Assembly: GCA_964529175.1 (NCBI GenBank)
Contig: CAZGVO010000002.1
Location: forward strand, 310,001 to 374,000
Origin: JAAFJM01 sp964529175
Lineage (GTDB): Bacteria; Bacteroidota; Bacteroidia; UKL13-3
Direction: 5' to 3'
DNA length: 64,000 nt
The position numbers were made by a program, and so were the translations under genes. This document shows positions 45,045-53,932 of the stretch, in pieces; positions within the stretch are counted from its first letter, which is position 1, and each line of letters starts with the position of its first letter. The notes beneath the pieces were generated by a model. It was not told the DNA's origin and ran no database searches. It was given only the letters and a program-made list of their open reading frames with translations.

Positions 45045-47490
45045 TTATGTAAGTATTTAAAAATGTGCCTATTATAAACTCGTTTTCTGAAAGTGCTTTA
45101 AAATCCTCAAAAAATTCTTCATCCAATATTTTACTGGTATAAGTAAGCCAAAACCTGTTATACCCAGCTTCTTCAGTAACATTAGTAAATCCATTGTTTG
45201 AAGCTGCACTCCTAATTCTTCCAATTTTATCGGTAGTTGTTTGCACATAAACACTATTGTTGCAAAAACCTATTTGTTTCCCGTTAATGCTGTATAATTT
45301 GCATACCACAGCAATATTGGAATCTTGTTCTAATTGCCTAAAAAGTTTTTGTTTTTCATAACTACTTAAGTATTGTGTGTTAAATCCTGGTTGGTTTCGG
45401 TTAACGGAAATTAGTTTAAGTTTAGGGTATTTATTTTGTAACGACTCTATTATTTCATAAACTAGTTGATTGGTTGTTTTATTGTTACTTTTAATTACTG
45501 CATAGTTGGGTATAAGTGCATAGCTATTATCAATGGTGTTAAAAGGCATGGTGTAATAGCCAATTTTTAAACTTCGTTGATTGGGTTTAAGTAAATAAAA
45601 TTGTTTGCTTGTAGTTTCTAATAATTCCTTATAAGCCAATGCAAATGTAAAGCTAGTTGAATCGGTATAAGCCATAATGCTATCCGTTGCTTTGGTAATA
45701 AATAACCTTAGCTCATTGTTATAAATATCGGTTATGGCCTGTTTCCATAATCCGTTTTCTAACACTTTTACTTTTAACTTAGTATTTTGCCCGCTATTAT
45801 CTTCATTAAACGCACTTAAATATACCGCTTTTGAATAAACTATTTCATCTACTGTCCATGCACCATCATCTTTAAAATGCCTCCAAATACCTACTCTCAC
45901 ATTGGTGTCTCCATCTAAAATTAAACCCTTAGCTCTTAATCTTCCGTTAGGATAGGTAAAAAGAGCCTCGGTGTATCTTTTATTTTCTTGTTTTCCTATT
46001 GCATAGTTTATGGTACTATCAGCATGGTAAAATACATTGGCACCATTGCTAATTATTGGCACATTTACCGTAAAAGAAAGTATAAAATTATCGGCAAATT
46101 TTAAAATACAAGTGTACAGCCTATTGTTTAAAAAATACGTGTCGTATTCCAATATGCCATTAAAAATTAATGGGGTGCGTTGCTTTGGCAGCAGCGTTTG
46201 GTTTATACTAAAAAAATCTTTGGTAACACTCTCTACATTGCTTATAAACACCGTGTCATCGCAGGCATTGTATAGCCAAAAAGTATCGGTTATTAATTTG
46301 GTTTCATTTTTAGCAGTGATGGCTTGTAAAGGCAAAATATGTGAGCTTTCACTAAACAAAATGCAAGTTTTAGACGAATATTTTATGGGTGGAGGTGTTG
46401 GTGGTTTAAAAAAACTTTCGGCTTGCTCAATTAACTCCCATTGCTTATTGTTTAATTGGTAAGTTAAATTAATTCTAGATACTGAAGTAAGCTTAAAATC
46501 GAACCGCCTCATTGTTTTTAAGGGTTTGTAATAGGTAACATTGGTGTAGTTACTCAAAGTAGTATCCAGTTCATATTTTTTAGTAACACTGTTAAAAATA
46601 TAAAAATTCCGTTGGTTTTTATAAACCATGTATTCCAAATCGCGCCAACTATCTATTACCACCGAAAAATCTTCTGCTTCTTTTAGGCCTCTATTATAAA
46701 AATCTTCAAACTCAATGGTGTGTTTGCTATCGTTATTGGTTAATTTCAATTTACTGTCTATGTAAATTTCTTGTTGTAATTTTCCGTTTCGTGTATCGTA
46801 AATTTTAGCTGATTGTATGGTGTAAGTAGTAATTTCTTCCATATTATTCTGAACAGGTAAATAGTTAAATTTTACTGCATAATTTACACCATCATTATTA
46901 TTAACTACATTAGCTTTATCTGCGGCTGGTTTATCTAAAACTATATCAATGGGTTCAAATATATTGCCATCAAGTGTTTTAACGGGCATTTCGTATTTAT
47001 GATTATTAAGTACTCCATTGTTACATATTCTAACCGACTTTTGAACTGGTAAATTAAAAACTTGCGTAGGATGGTTTTCTTTGGTTTTGCTATTATAAAA
47101 ACCTTCAATTTTAACTTTGTAAAGTGGATGGTTTGCAGCAGATTTTAAATCGTAGGTATTTAACCTAAAGGCCACCACATAATAATTGCCAATATTGTAA
47201 TATGTTCTTCTAAAAAGTGGGCGGCCAAATTCTTTAACATTTTTATTATTCCAAAAAAATAAAGTATCACTTCTTGTTTGCCAACTATTGTTTACCTCGT
47301 AAGTAATAGGTACCCTTATGGCATTTTCATTTTCATCAACCAAATACATGTTTAGGTTGGGCACTGTTTCTGTACTCAATTCAAAATGAGGATTTATTAC
47401 AAATAAAAAGTAATTTTCAAATCCACATTGCTGTGCATACAAATTGATTCCATTAAAAATTAAAGCAATCAAGGCAATTAGTCTAATCAT
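45007..47490 (-). CDS. Large exported protein with a MORN/YwqK-like stretch, unknown function
   Basis: 827 residues. Signal peptide about 1-19 (LIALIFNGINLYAQQ). The first ~500 residues are beta-rich with no known domain. Around 505-560 the wording LFTYPNGRLRAKGLILDGD followed by GIWRHFKDDGAW resembles the YPNGxxxxKGxxxxGxxxGxWxxY units of MORN/YwqK proteins, here about one and a half units. The C-terminal ~180 residues alternate helices and strands. The following split gene starts inside its last codons, so they form one transcript. Low similarity to anything I know; exported or periplasmic. Confidence 0.68.
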   Translation of the reverse strand: MIRLIALIALIFNGINLYAQQCGFENYFLFVINPHFELSTETVPNLNMYLVDENENAIRVPITYEVNNSWQTRSDTLFFWNNKNVKEFGRPLFRRTYYNIGNYYVVAFRLNTYDLKSAANHPLYKVKIEGFYNSKTKENHPTQVFNLPVQKSVRICNNGVLNNHKYEMPVKTLDGNIFEPIDIVLDKPAADKANVVNNNDGVNYAVKFNYLPVQNNMEEITTYTIQSAKIYDTRNGKLQQEIYIDSKLKLTNNDSKHTIEFEDFYNRGLKEAEDFSVVIDSWRDLEYMVYKNQRNFYIFNSVTKKYELDTTLSNYTNVTYYKPLKTMRRFDFKLTSVSRINLTYQLNNKQWELIEQAESFFKPPTPPPIKYSSKTCILFSESSHILPLQAITAKNETKLITDTFWLYNACDDTVFISNVESVTKDFFSINQTLLPKQRTPLIFNGILEYDTYFLNNRLYTCILKFADNFILSFTVNVPIISNGANVFYHADSTINYAIGKQENKRYTEALFTYPNGRLRAKGLILDGDTNVRVGIWRHFKDDGAWTVDEIVYSKAVYLSAFNEDNSGQNTKLKVKVLENGLWKQAITDIYNNELRLFITKATDSIMAYTDSTSFTFALAYKELLETTSKQFYLLKPNQRSLKIGYYTMPFNTIDNSYALIPNYAVIKSNNKTTNQLVYEIIESLQNKYPKLKLISVNRNQPGFNTQYLSSYEKQKLFRQLEQDSNIAVVCKLYSINGKQIGFCNNSVYVQTTTDKIGRIRSAASNNGFTNVTEEAGYNRFWLTYTSKILDEEFFEDFKALSENEFIIGTFLNTYINAEPDYDFNSKY

Positions 47491-47936
47491 TTTGTTTTTA
47501 ATTTAGAGGGAAGTATTACAGTAGTAAAATTTTATTATTACTATTAAATCTTTTTAAAAACACAATTTTATGGATTTTTTTATTGATTGGATATACCGCT
47601 AATAATTTTCATGAAGTTGCTGGCATCCTTGTATACTATCAATTCATTTTCATCCTTGAACTTGTTCTTACAAGTTATATCAAAAAGTACAAACCTTGGG
47701 CAAGATTTTATTTATATATCTGTTTGTTAAATAGTCCAAAAGTTAAAAGTCAAGAGCCAAATAATATGCAACCGCCAACAAAAGGAAAGCCGCACCAACC
47801 AAATCTTCTAATTTGGCTGAAAAAGAAATGGGAGTCATAAAAGCATTCCGAAAAGACCTGCTATCATTGAAATAATGGACAATGTATCTATTAGATTTTA
47901 GTTAATTTAGGTGTCATATTTTTTGGTTTAAAACAA
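47491..47936. other. 446-bp gap without a convincing gene
   Basis: A plus-strand frame of 85 codons (47583-47840) exists, but its composition (many Lys, Tyr, Pro and a late Gln/Pro run) and lack of any family make it doubtful. On the minus strand, 47838-47743 encodes 31 residues (MTPISFSAKLEDLVGAAFLL and on) that look like the end of a membrane protein, perhaps a remnant. A small hairpin CCAAAT/ATTTGG sits near 47797-47815. No promoter consensus recognised. Confidence 0.4.
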
Positions 47937-48260
47937 CTAAAAATTGGCTCTTAGTATGTTATAAACTTCTGCCTGAAATTGTATCTTCGGTTCAATATTT
48001 AGTTTCATAAGTATAGCTGCACCAACGCCAAGCCAAATTGCATGCTTATTGCCAAAACTTTGATGAATTTCAATACAATTATTTTTTAAATATACCCTTA
48101 CCCCAACATTAAACGATTGGCCAATAATTATACTTTTACCTTGCCCAATTCCAAAGTAGCTAATCGAATATTTTTTATCTTTAAATGAATCTTTTAAGGT
48201 AGAAAAGATGTCATTTAATTCGATTTTCTTATCATTACCTAAGTTTATTTGAAGTATCAT
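47937..48260 (-). CDS. Small hypothetical protein in the orphan block
   Basis: 107 residues (MILQINLGNDKKIELNDIFS...). Predicted mixed alpha/beta with a central SIIIGQSFNVGVRVYLKNN strand pair and a hydrophobic segment near 74-86 (AIWLGVGAAILMK) too short and polar-flanked to be a sure membrane helix. No signal peptide and no family recognised. The size and location suit the small single-domain proteins of orphan or immunity clusters. No close coupling: gaps of about 110 bp on its upstream side. Confidence 0.55.
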   Translation of the reverse strand: MILQINLGNDKKIELNDIFSTLKDSFKDKKYSISYFGIGQGKSIIIGQSFNVGVRVYLKNNCIEIHQSFGNKHAIWLGVGAAILMKLNIEPKIQFQAEVYNILRANF

Positions 48261-48369
48261 ATTTTATTGGTTTAAAATGTATTTCCATCAAAGTCGAATT
48301 TATACTTTTTATTTTGCCAATCAGTTGCCAAAACATAATTATTTACTATCGAAAATCGCCCTTATAAAT

Positions 48370-48825
48370 TTACTTGTTCTGCGTTGCCATTGGATTGCCA
48401 AATAATGTAATCAGTTCATTTGTTACAAAGTTATTTATATTTAACGTGTAGTAATATGAACCATCCCAATCGCAATCATCATCAAAATATTCTAAATAAA
48501 CCAAATTACTATAATCAAATGTTGGAGAAGTTGGTAAATAAATACAACATTTTATAATGGTTGGCTTTTTATTTAAATAATTATATATAGGTTTAACAGT
48601 GTAAAAAAACAAAAAAAATGTAACAGGATTTAACAAAACCATTAGTAGTAGTTTCCTTTTTTTGTAGAGCACTAGAAAGATTAATTGAGCAGTAAAAATC
48701 AGCAAAGGAATAATGTATAGTGCAGTACTTGAACCAAATGTAAGGAAGATGAATATTAGCCAAATGAGCGGAATTGTAATTATTACAATTATAAGGTTTG
48801 AATGTTTTTTTATTTTTTCAAGCAT
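48370..48825 (-). CDS. Small multi-pass membrane protein
   Basis: 151 residues with three hydrophobic helices: about 10-30 (NLIIVIITIPLIWLIFIFLT), 34-52 (ALYIIPLLIFTAQLIFLVLY) and 57-77 (LLLMVLLNPVTFFLFFYTV). A soluble tail of about 70 residues with paired Asp (EYFDDDCDWDGS) follows on the outer or periplasmic side. No family recognised. Same strand as the other orphans in the block. Confidence 0.6.
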   Translation of the reverse strand: MLEKIKKHSNLIIVIITIPLIWLIFIFLTFGSSTALYIIPLLIFTAQLIFLVLYKKRKLLLMVLLNPVTFFLFFYTVKPIYNYLNKKPTIIKCCIYLPTSPTFDYSNLVYLEYFDDDCDWDGSYYYTLNINNFVTNELITLFGNPMATQNK

Positions 48826-48975
48826 CGTTATTATATGTTAAACCTTTAAATTCAAGAGGCGTGAATCTATTTTCAGTCTTTGAATAACGAAATAAACAAA
48901 AAGTTATTGTTTGATTAATTGTTAAAATATTAAATGTTTATTAGTGTGGCAATATTTCATTTATTCGATATTTTT

Positions 48976-49542
48976 TTAGTCAAGTACATCTTTAACAAAT
49001 ACCTTCGTACTATCAAGTGAACTATAAATGTATTGTCCATTTCCATAGCCATCTTTGCAATAAGTAAATACCATAATACTATCTCCAAGTGTTTCAGGTT
49101 TAAACCAATTTGCGTCAGCCGCAGATCCACCGCTGTTCCATCCTTTGGTAGATACTTTTTCAGCTTCAAAGTGTCGTAAACTAATTATTCTTTTAAGTTC
49201 TTTAGGACAAGTTTCAAAATGAAGCCAAATGTCATAATCAATTTTAGGAATAACTTGGTCTTGGTAGTTCAAAATTTTAACACAGTCAGCTTGTCTTTTT
49301 TCAAATAATGCATCATAAATTTCGTAGCCAGTTCTTGGTTTAAAAGCTGTTGTTACCTTGTTATAGGTTTTGTTCACAAAAGTATAACAAGTCCATACTG
49401 TTAAACCTACAAAAACAAAAAATGATAACAAAGCAGTTAGTTTAAGTTTAGTGTTCTTTTTTGTTAAACCTAGTAGGAGCGTTATAACAAAAAGTAAAAG
49501 AGCAAGACCTGAAAAGGCTATTAGTAAAATGAGTTCCTTTAT
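48976..49542 (-). CDS. Two-helix membrane protein with a lost ATG start (ATA at 49542)
   Basis: From TTG 49431 the frame gives 151 residues, but that cuts into the second hydrophobic helix. The same phase is open upstream to 49542 and reads I-KELILLIAFSGLALLLFV, then ITLLLGLTKKNTKLKLTALL, into the known part. That gives two membrane helices with a Lys-rich loop and a soluble tail (DIWLHFETCPKELKRIISLR, then GWNSGGSAADANWF). A stop codon directly precedes the ATA. The natural start was therefore probably ATG at 49542-49540, now ATA. It may use ATA or TTG weakly, or be inactive. No family name known. Confidence 0.55.
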   Translation of the reverse strand: MKELILLIAFSGLALLLFVITLLLGLTKKNTKLKLTALLSFFVFVGLTVWTCYTFVNKTYNKVTTAFKPRTGYEIYDALFEKRQADCVKILNYQDQVIPKIDYDIWLHFETCPKELKRIISLRHFEAEKVSTKGWNSGGSAADANWFKPETLGDSIMVFTYCKDGYGNGQYIYSSLDSTKVFVKDVLD

Positions 49543-49737
49543 TTAATTGGTTGTGTAAATTATTGTTAATCAAATTTTTGCAATTCAAAAAAATAAAAGC
49601 AATTTAATTGTTTACTAACAAACTTGATCATAAAAAGTATAAAAAACAAAGTAAGTTCATTTGCGAATAATTTGAGCAAACTAAAGATATAAGCTTCTAA
49701 ACAATTTAACAACCAATAACTCTCAACCAAGCAACAA

Positions 49738-52581
49738 CTATCTTCCGCTCTTAAAGCTTCTGATATTGTAAGTAAATACCAACATAAAGTAACGGTTTAA
49801 TACTTGGGTTCTGTTATCTTCAATAAAATTGCCCGATACGGTGCGGCTTATATTATTATTTTGGTTTAAAATATCAAATGTGTTCAGCATCAGTTCAGCA
49901 GCATTGTTTTTTAAGAATTTGTAACCAATGCCACCATTCCATAAAAAGAAATTTTGGTCAAAACCACTGCCCAAACCTGTGTAATAGGTATTGGTAATTT
50001 CGGTTCTAAATATAAGGCCTTTCCAAGGCAATAGGTTTAGTTTTGCCGAACTAATTTGGTAAAAATAATTATTGTTCAGCCTAGCGTTTATGGTGTTTTC
50101 TACAATATTGTAAAATGCAGTGTACGATACGGAAAAGTCAATTTTTTCGCTGATATTACTACCCAATGCAAAGCCCGAAGTAATAACATAAGTGTTGGCA
50201 AAATTGGTTAAATTATTAATTTTACTAGGTGTGCGGCTGTATGTAGTACCTAAGTTTAAGTTTAAATTGCTTTTAAGTTTTTTTACCGGAAACCCATACG
50301 TTAAAAAACTGCTTAGGTTGTAATAACCATCAAAGTTTTCAGGTCTGCTCAATTGTGAGCCTCGGGTTAAAGTTATTTCATTAACACTTTCGCTGCTATC
50401 GCGGGCGGTGTAGGTGGTATTACCAATATAATTTTGAGTAGCATTGGCATTAATAAATACATAGAAAGTTTTGCCTTTATCAGCATTCGAAAAACCATAG
50501 CGAGTTACCAAGGTATTACTGTATTCCTGTTTCAAATCGGCATTTCCTGTACTTAAACTAAGCGGATTGGAGTTGTCAATTACGGTTTGTAATTGGCTAA
50601 TACTTGGTGCATTGGTATTGGTTCTATAAAAAATACGGATATTGCTTTTTTTGTTGAATTGGTAGCTAAACATGGCCCCTGGCAAAATATTGTTAAATGT
50701 TTTTTGAACTTTAAAATCTGTTGGCGTTTTTTGAACTCCTTCTAGTAATACATATTGGTAATTAGCCCCAATCATAAAATTAGCTTTTTCGCCCATTTTT
50801 AGTCGGTAATTAAAACCACCGCGTTGGGTATTTACTGTATTTTCAAAATTGCTCGATAGTGTTTTGCTAAATAAATTGTATTCTTTATTAGCAGTATCTT
50901 TATTATTGGTTTCTTTGTTATTGCTGTTAATGGTGTACGATGGTGAGTAGTTTAACATCAACATGCCATTTTTACCAATTTGTTCAGTATAATTAATAGC
51001 ACCTGAGTGGGTTATGGTGTTACCAGTAGTAGTGGTTCTTTGGTCAATAAAAGCAGTAGAGTCGGTAGGGGTAAAGTAGCGGTTATTGGCAATTAAAGTA
51101 CTGCTGCCATTTTTATCGTTTATATCGGTTCCAATATTAAATGAAATGGTGCGCCCCTGTTTGGCAAATTTATGGCGGTATAAAATATTGTTATTTAAAC
51201 TTAAGCCACTGTTTTTACTGGTATTGTTGGTATTGGTATTGTTAAGCAATGAATCGTTAAACATATTGTAGCCCAATACACTGCTTACTGAACTATTGTC
51301 TTGGAAACTCAATTTAGGAGTAAGTATGATGGCATTATTGCTATCCAAATTGTATTCTAGCCTAACGTTAAACCTGTGGTTTTGGTTACTACTGGTGTTT
51401 ACACTATTTTGGTTAAAAAATTGGCTAGTGCCACCATTAAGTATGGTAATGCGTTGCAATTGGCTATTGGTAGTATTATCGGTTTGGTTAAAAAAGTAGC
51501 TTCCGGTTACGTTTAGTTTTTTGCCCCAAGTATCGCTAAAGTTAATGCCTCCAGAGTTGCTGGTATTTATACCACCTTGGTTTCCAACTAAAAAATTACT
51601 GCTTGGGTTTCCACCACCCATTCCGCCCATTCCACCGCCACCAAATCCTCTGCCACCCATTGCACCGCCCATGCCTCCACGACCTTGATTGCCAGTATTG
51701 GCTAAGCCAAGTAAATCTTGCGAGCCAAAGTTTTGTTGGTTTATATTATTGCTCAATCCTAAAACCGAAATGCGCTGTTTGCCTTTAAAAAAGTTTAAGT
51801 TTCCACCAGCATTGTATCTTTCGTCAGTACCTCCGCCCGCATACACGCGTCCAAAAACACCATTACTTTTACCCGATTTTGTAGTAATATTAATGGCTTT
51901 AACTGTATTGCCATCGTTAAAACCTGTAAATTGAGCTTGGTCACTTTGTCTATCAAAAACTTGTATTTTATCAACTACCTCGGCAGGTAAATTTTTAAGT
52001 GCAAGGGCTACATCATCCCCAAAAAATTCTTTTCCATCAATGGTAATTTTCTGTACATTTTCACCTTGTGCTTTCACAGTTCCATTTTCAACAGTAATGC
52101 CGGGCATTTTGGTTACCAAATCTTGCACACTTGCATCAGGGTTGGTTTTAAAAGCGTTTGCATTGTACTCAGTAGTATCTCCTTTTTGCTGTGAGCGTAT
52201 GGCTCTTTCCGAAATAGTTACATCTTTTAATTGGCTATTGCTTTGTTCAATGCTTATAATACCAAGGTTTTCTGTTGCAGCATTTATTGTGGTTGTAAAC
52301 TCTAATTTAGTAAAGCCCACATAAGTTACCCTTATTTTGTAATCGCCATATTTTAAGTTAGTTATGGTAAAATTTCCTGTATTGTCGGTGCTGGTATTTT
52401 TTCTGTAAGAGCTATCTTGTTTATTAATAGCAGTAACCACTACGCCTAATAATGGCTCTTTTGTTTTTTTATTAATAATCTGTCCTTTAATTAGTTGTGC
52501 TTGTTGTGCAAAAGCATTGATTGAAATAAACAATAATACTAAAAATAAAGAAGTAGGGCTTTTTATAAATTTTATAAACAT
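49738..52581 (-). CDS. TonB-receptor-like outer-membrane protein (CarboxypepD_reg + plug + OMP_b-brl_3)
   Basis: 947 residues. Signal peptide to about residue 26 (ISINAFAQQ). A CarboxypepD_reg-like beta domain (28-115: IKGQIINKKTKEPLLGVVVT) is followed by a plug-like domain (120-235: SVQDLVTKMPGITVENG, ITIDGKEFFGDD) and a long barrel to the end (YFMLVFTYNIRSFKSG). An unusual Gly/Met-rich insert (about 300-324, GRGGMGGAMGGRGFGGGGMG) sits in an early barrel loop. The class takes up or assembles ligands at the outer membrane; no TonB box is obvious and no SusD partner is next to it, so the substrate is unknown. Confidence 0.85.
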   Translation of the reverse strand: MFIKFIKSPTSLFLVLLFISINAFAQQAQLIKGQIINKKTKEPLLGVVVTAINKQDSSYRKNTSTDNTGNFTITNLKYGDYKIRVTYVGFTKLEFTTTINAATENLGIISIEQSNSQLKDVTISERAIRSQQKGDTTEYNANAFKTNPDASVQDLVTKMPGITVENGTVKAQGENVQKITIDGKEFFGDDVALALKNLPAEVVDKIQVFDRQSDQAQFTGFNDGNTVKAINITTKSGKSNGVFGRVYAGGGTDERYNAGGNLNFFKGKQRISVLGLSNNINQQNFGSQDLLGLANTGNQGRGGMGGAMGGRGFGGGGMGGMGGGNPSSNFLVGNQGGINTSNSGGINFSDTWGKKLNVTGSYFFNQTDNTTNSQLQRITILNGGTSQFFNQNSVNTSSNQNHRFNVRLEYNLDSNNAIILTPKLSFQDNSSVSSVLGYNMFNDSLLNNTNTNNTSKNSGLSLNNNILYRHKFAKQGRTISFNIGTDINDKNGSSTLIANNRYFTPTDSTAFIDQRTTTTGNTITHSGAINYTEQIGKNGMLMLNYSPSYTINSNNKETNNKDTANKEYNLFSKTLSSNFENTVNTQRGGFNYRLKMGEKANFMIGANYQYVLLEGVQKTPTDFKVQKTFNNILPGAMFSYQFNKKSNIRIFYRTNTNAPSISQLQTVIDNSNPLSLSTGNADLKQEYSNTLVTRYGFSNADKGKTFYVFINANATQNYIGNTTYTARDSSESVNEITLTRGSQLSRPENFDGYYNLSSFLTYGFPVKKLKSNLNLNLGTTYSRTPSKINNLTNFANTYVITSGFALGSNISEKIDFSVSYTAFYNIVENTINARLNNNYFYQISSAKLNLLPWKGLIFRTEITNTYYTGLGSGFDQNFFLWNGGIGYKFLKNNAAELMLNTFDILNQNNNISRTVSGNFIEDNRTQVLNRYFMLVFTYNIRSFKSGR

Positions 52582-52599
52582 GTTTTAAAAAATAGGTGG

Positions 52600-52607
52600 C
52601 AAATATA
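52600..52607 (-). promoter_or_regulatory. -7 element TATATTTG before the TonB-receptor-like gene
   Basis: A perfect TAnnTTTG match on the minus strand, 18 bp before the ATG. No TTG at the standard -33 distance. Confidence 0.4.
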
Positions 52608-52761
52608 GATGATAATATAGCCTTGAGGTTTAATTCAATTGTATTAATTTGGTATAAATATTAGGCTTTTAACTGAACTATGTAATAAAATAAAACTTTT
52701 AATTTTAGCTTAAAGCTTGATTGTGTATTTTGCGTGAAATTTTATTGTATAAAAACCAGAA

Positions 52762-53085
52762 ATGAATTTTAATAAACCGCTGCTGCTTGCTATTAATGAA
52801 AATCCAATAGAAGCATTTATTATTGAAAATATTTACTTTTTAATTCCGGTTATATTGGGGTTAGTTATAGTGTTTTTTACCCATAAGTACTTTTTTAACT
52901 TTAAGGCTAAATGTCCTAATTGTGGTGCTACTTCCGATTTGTCAAGAATTAAGAAAAATGAGTTCTTTAAAAAGTTTTCCTTTACCGAAAAAATAAAAAA
53001 ATACCATTGCCGCAAGTGTCATTACAAGTTTTATATACTTAAAAATGCGCCCAAAGGCAAAGACAGAGAATCAGATAAGTTTTAG
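52762..53085 (+). CDS. Membrane-anchored zinc-ribbon microprotein (copy 1)
   Basis: 107 residues: an N-terminal helix, a membrane segment about 24-42 (IYFLIPVILGLVIVFFTHK), then a zinc ribbon with C51/C54 (CPNCG) and C83/C86 (CRKC), knuckles 29 residues apart, separated by a basic helix. Paralogous to the 77-residue protein at 55452. It is a membrane-bound metal-binding domain facing the cytoplasm if the Lys-rich side is inside. Function unknown. It converges tail to tail with mtgA, 5 bp apart. Confidence 0.75.
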   Translation: MNFNKPLLLAINENPIEAFIIENIYFLIPVILGLVIVFFTHKYFFNFKAKCPNCGATSDLSRIKKNEFFKKFSFTEKIKKYHCRKCHYKFYILKNAPKGKDRESDKF

Positions 53086-53090
53086 CGTTT

Positions 53091-53828
53091 TTATTTAGAA
53101 TTGTTTTTTTGCTGCCAAGGTATTTTTACATATTTCATATACCTAACTATAACCGATTGTTTTCTAGCAATATACTTTGATGGTTTATTGGCAGTCCAAC
53201 GTCTTGGATTTGGAAAACAAGCTACTATAGAAGCAGCCTCTTGTTTACTCATTTCGCTTGCCGATTTTTCGTAATAAAAATTGGCAGCAGCCTCAGCCCC
53301 ATAAATTCCTTTACCCATTTCTATTATATTTAAATAAACCTCTAAAATTCTGCGTTTGGTCCAAAGTACTTCAATGGCCACCGTTACGTAAAATTCTAGT
53401 CCTTTTCTTATCCAACTGCGGCTAGGTGTAAAAAATAAATTTTTAGCAGTTTGTTGGCTTATGGTACTTGCACCTCTTAGTTTTTTACCACCATTCATGC
53501 TGTTTTCAATGGCTTTGTATATTTGTTCAAAGTCAAAACCATAGTGATCAAAAAATTGTAAATCTTCGCCAACAATGGTTGCTTTAATCATATTATTGCC
53601 AATATAATCAATTCCTCTCCACGATTTATTGAGCCTAACTTCATCACTTCCAGCTATTTGTTCTGCAAGCCTAACTATATGAAGTGGTGTAATTGGAACC
53701 GGCAGCACACGGTATAACATAATAAGCATAAAGCTGTATTGCCAAGTAAGTAAAAAAACTTTTAGCAACCAGTTTTTTAGTTTTATCAGTTTTCCTTTTA
53801 AGGCTTTTATGTGTTTATTGTTATTCAA
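53091..53828 (-). CDS. mtgA: Monofunctional peptidoglycan glycosyltransferase (GT51)
   Basis: 245 residues with a TTG start (no ATG in frame upstream). An N-terminal membrane anchor (about 22-40) precedes the GT51 domain: E88 in EDLQFFDHYGFD is the catalytic Glu, GASTISQQTAKNLF is motif 2, and ILEVYLNIIEMG (E163) and GIYGAEAAANFYY complete it. It polymerises lipid II glycan chains on the periplasmic side. No transpeptidase domain, so cross-linking is done by others. Matches MtgA in size. Confidence 0.95.
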   Translation of the reverse strand: MNNNKHIKALKGKLIKLKNWLLKVFLLTWQYSFMLIMLYRVLPVPITPLHIVRLAEQIAGSDEVRLNKSWRGIDYIGNNMIKATIVGEDLQFFDHYGFDFEQIYKAIENSMNGGKKLRGASTISQQTAKNLFFTPSRSWIRKGLEFYVTVAIEVLWTKRRILEVYLNIIEMGKGIYGAEAAANFYYEKSASEMSKQEAASIVACFPNPRRWTANKPSKYIARKQSVIVRYMKYVKIPWQQKNNSK

Positions 53829-53932
53829 AATATTTTATTGCGCAGCAAGTTTACAAAATCATTATCAAATCTGTTTTTGTTTTATGTACAAAGCGGTGTT
53901 TATTTGTACTGTTTTTAAATAACAATTATTAC

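Noticed and set aside
47583..47840. Plus-strand frame of 85 codons as a gene
   Set aside because: Odd composition, no start signal, no family, and it lies in a gap with a possible opposite-strand remnant.
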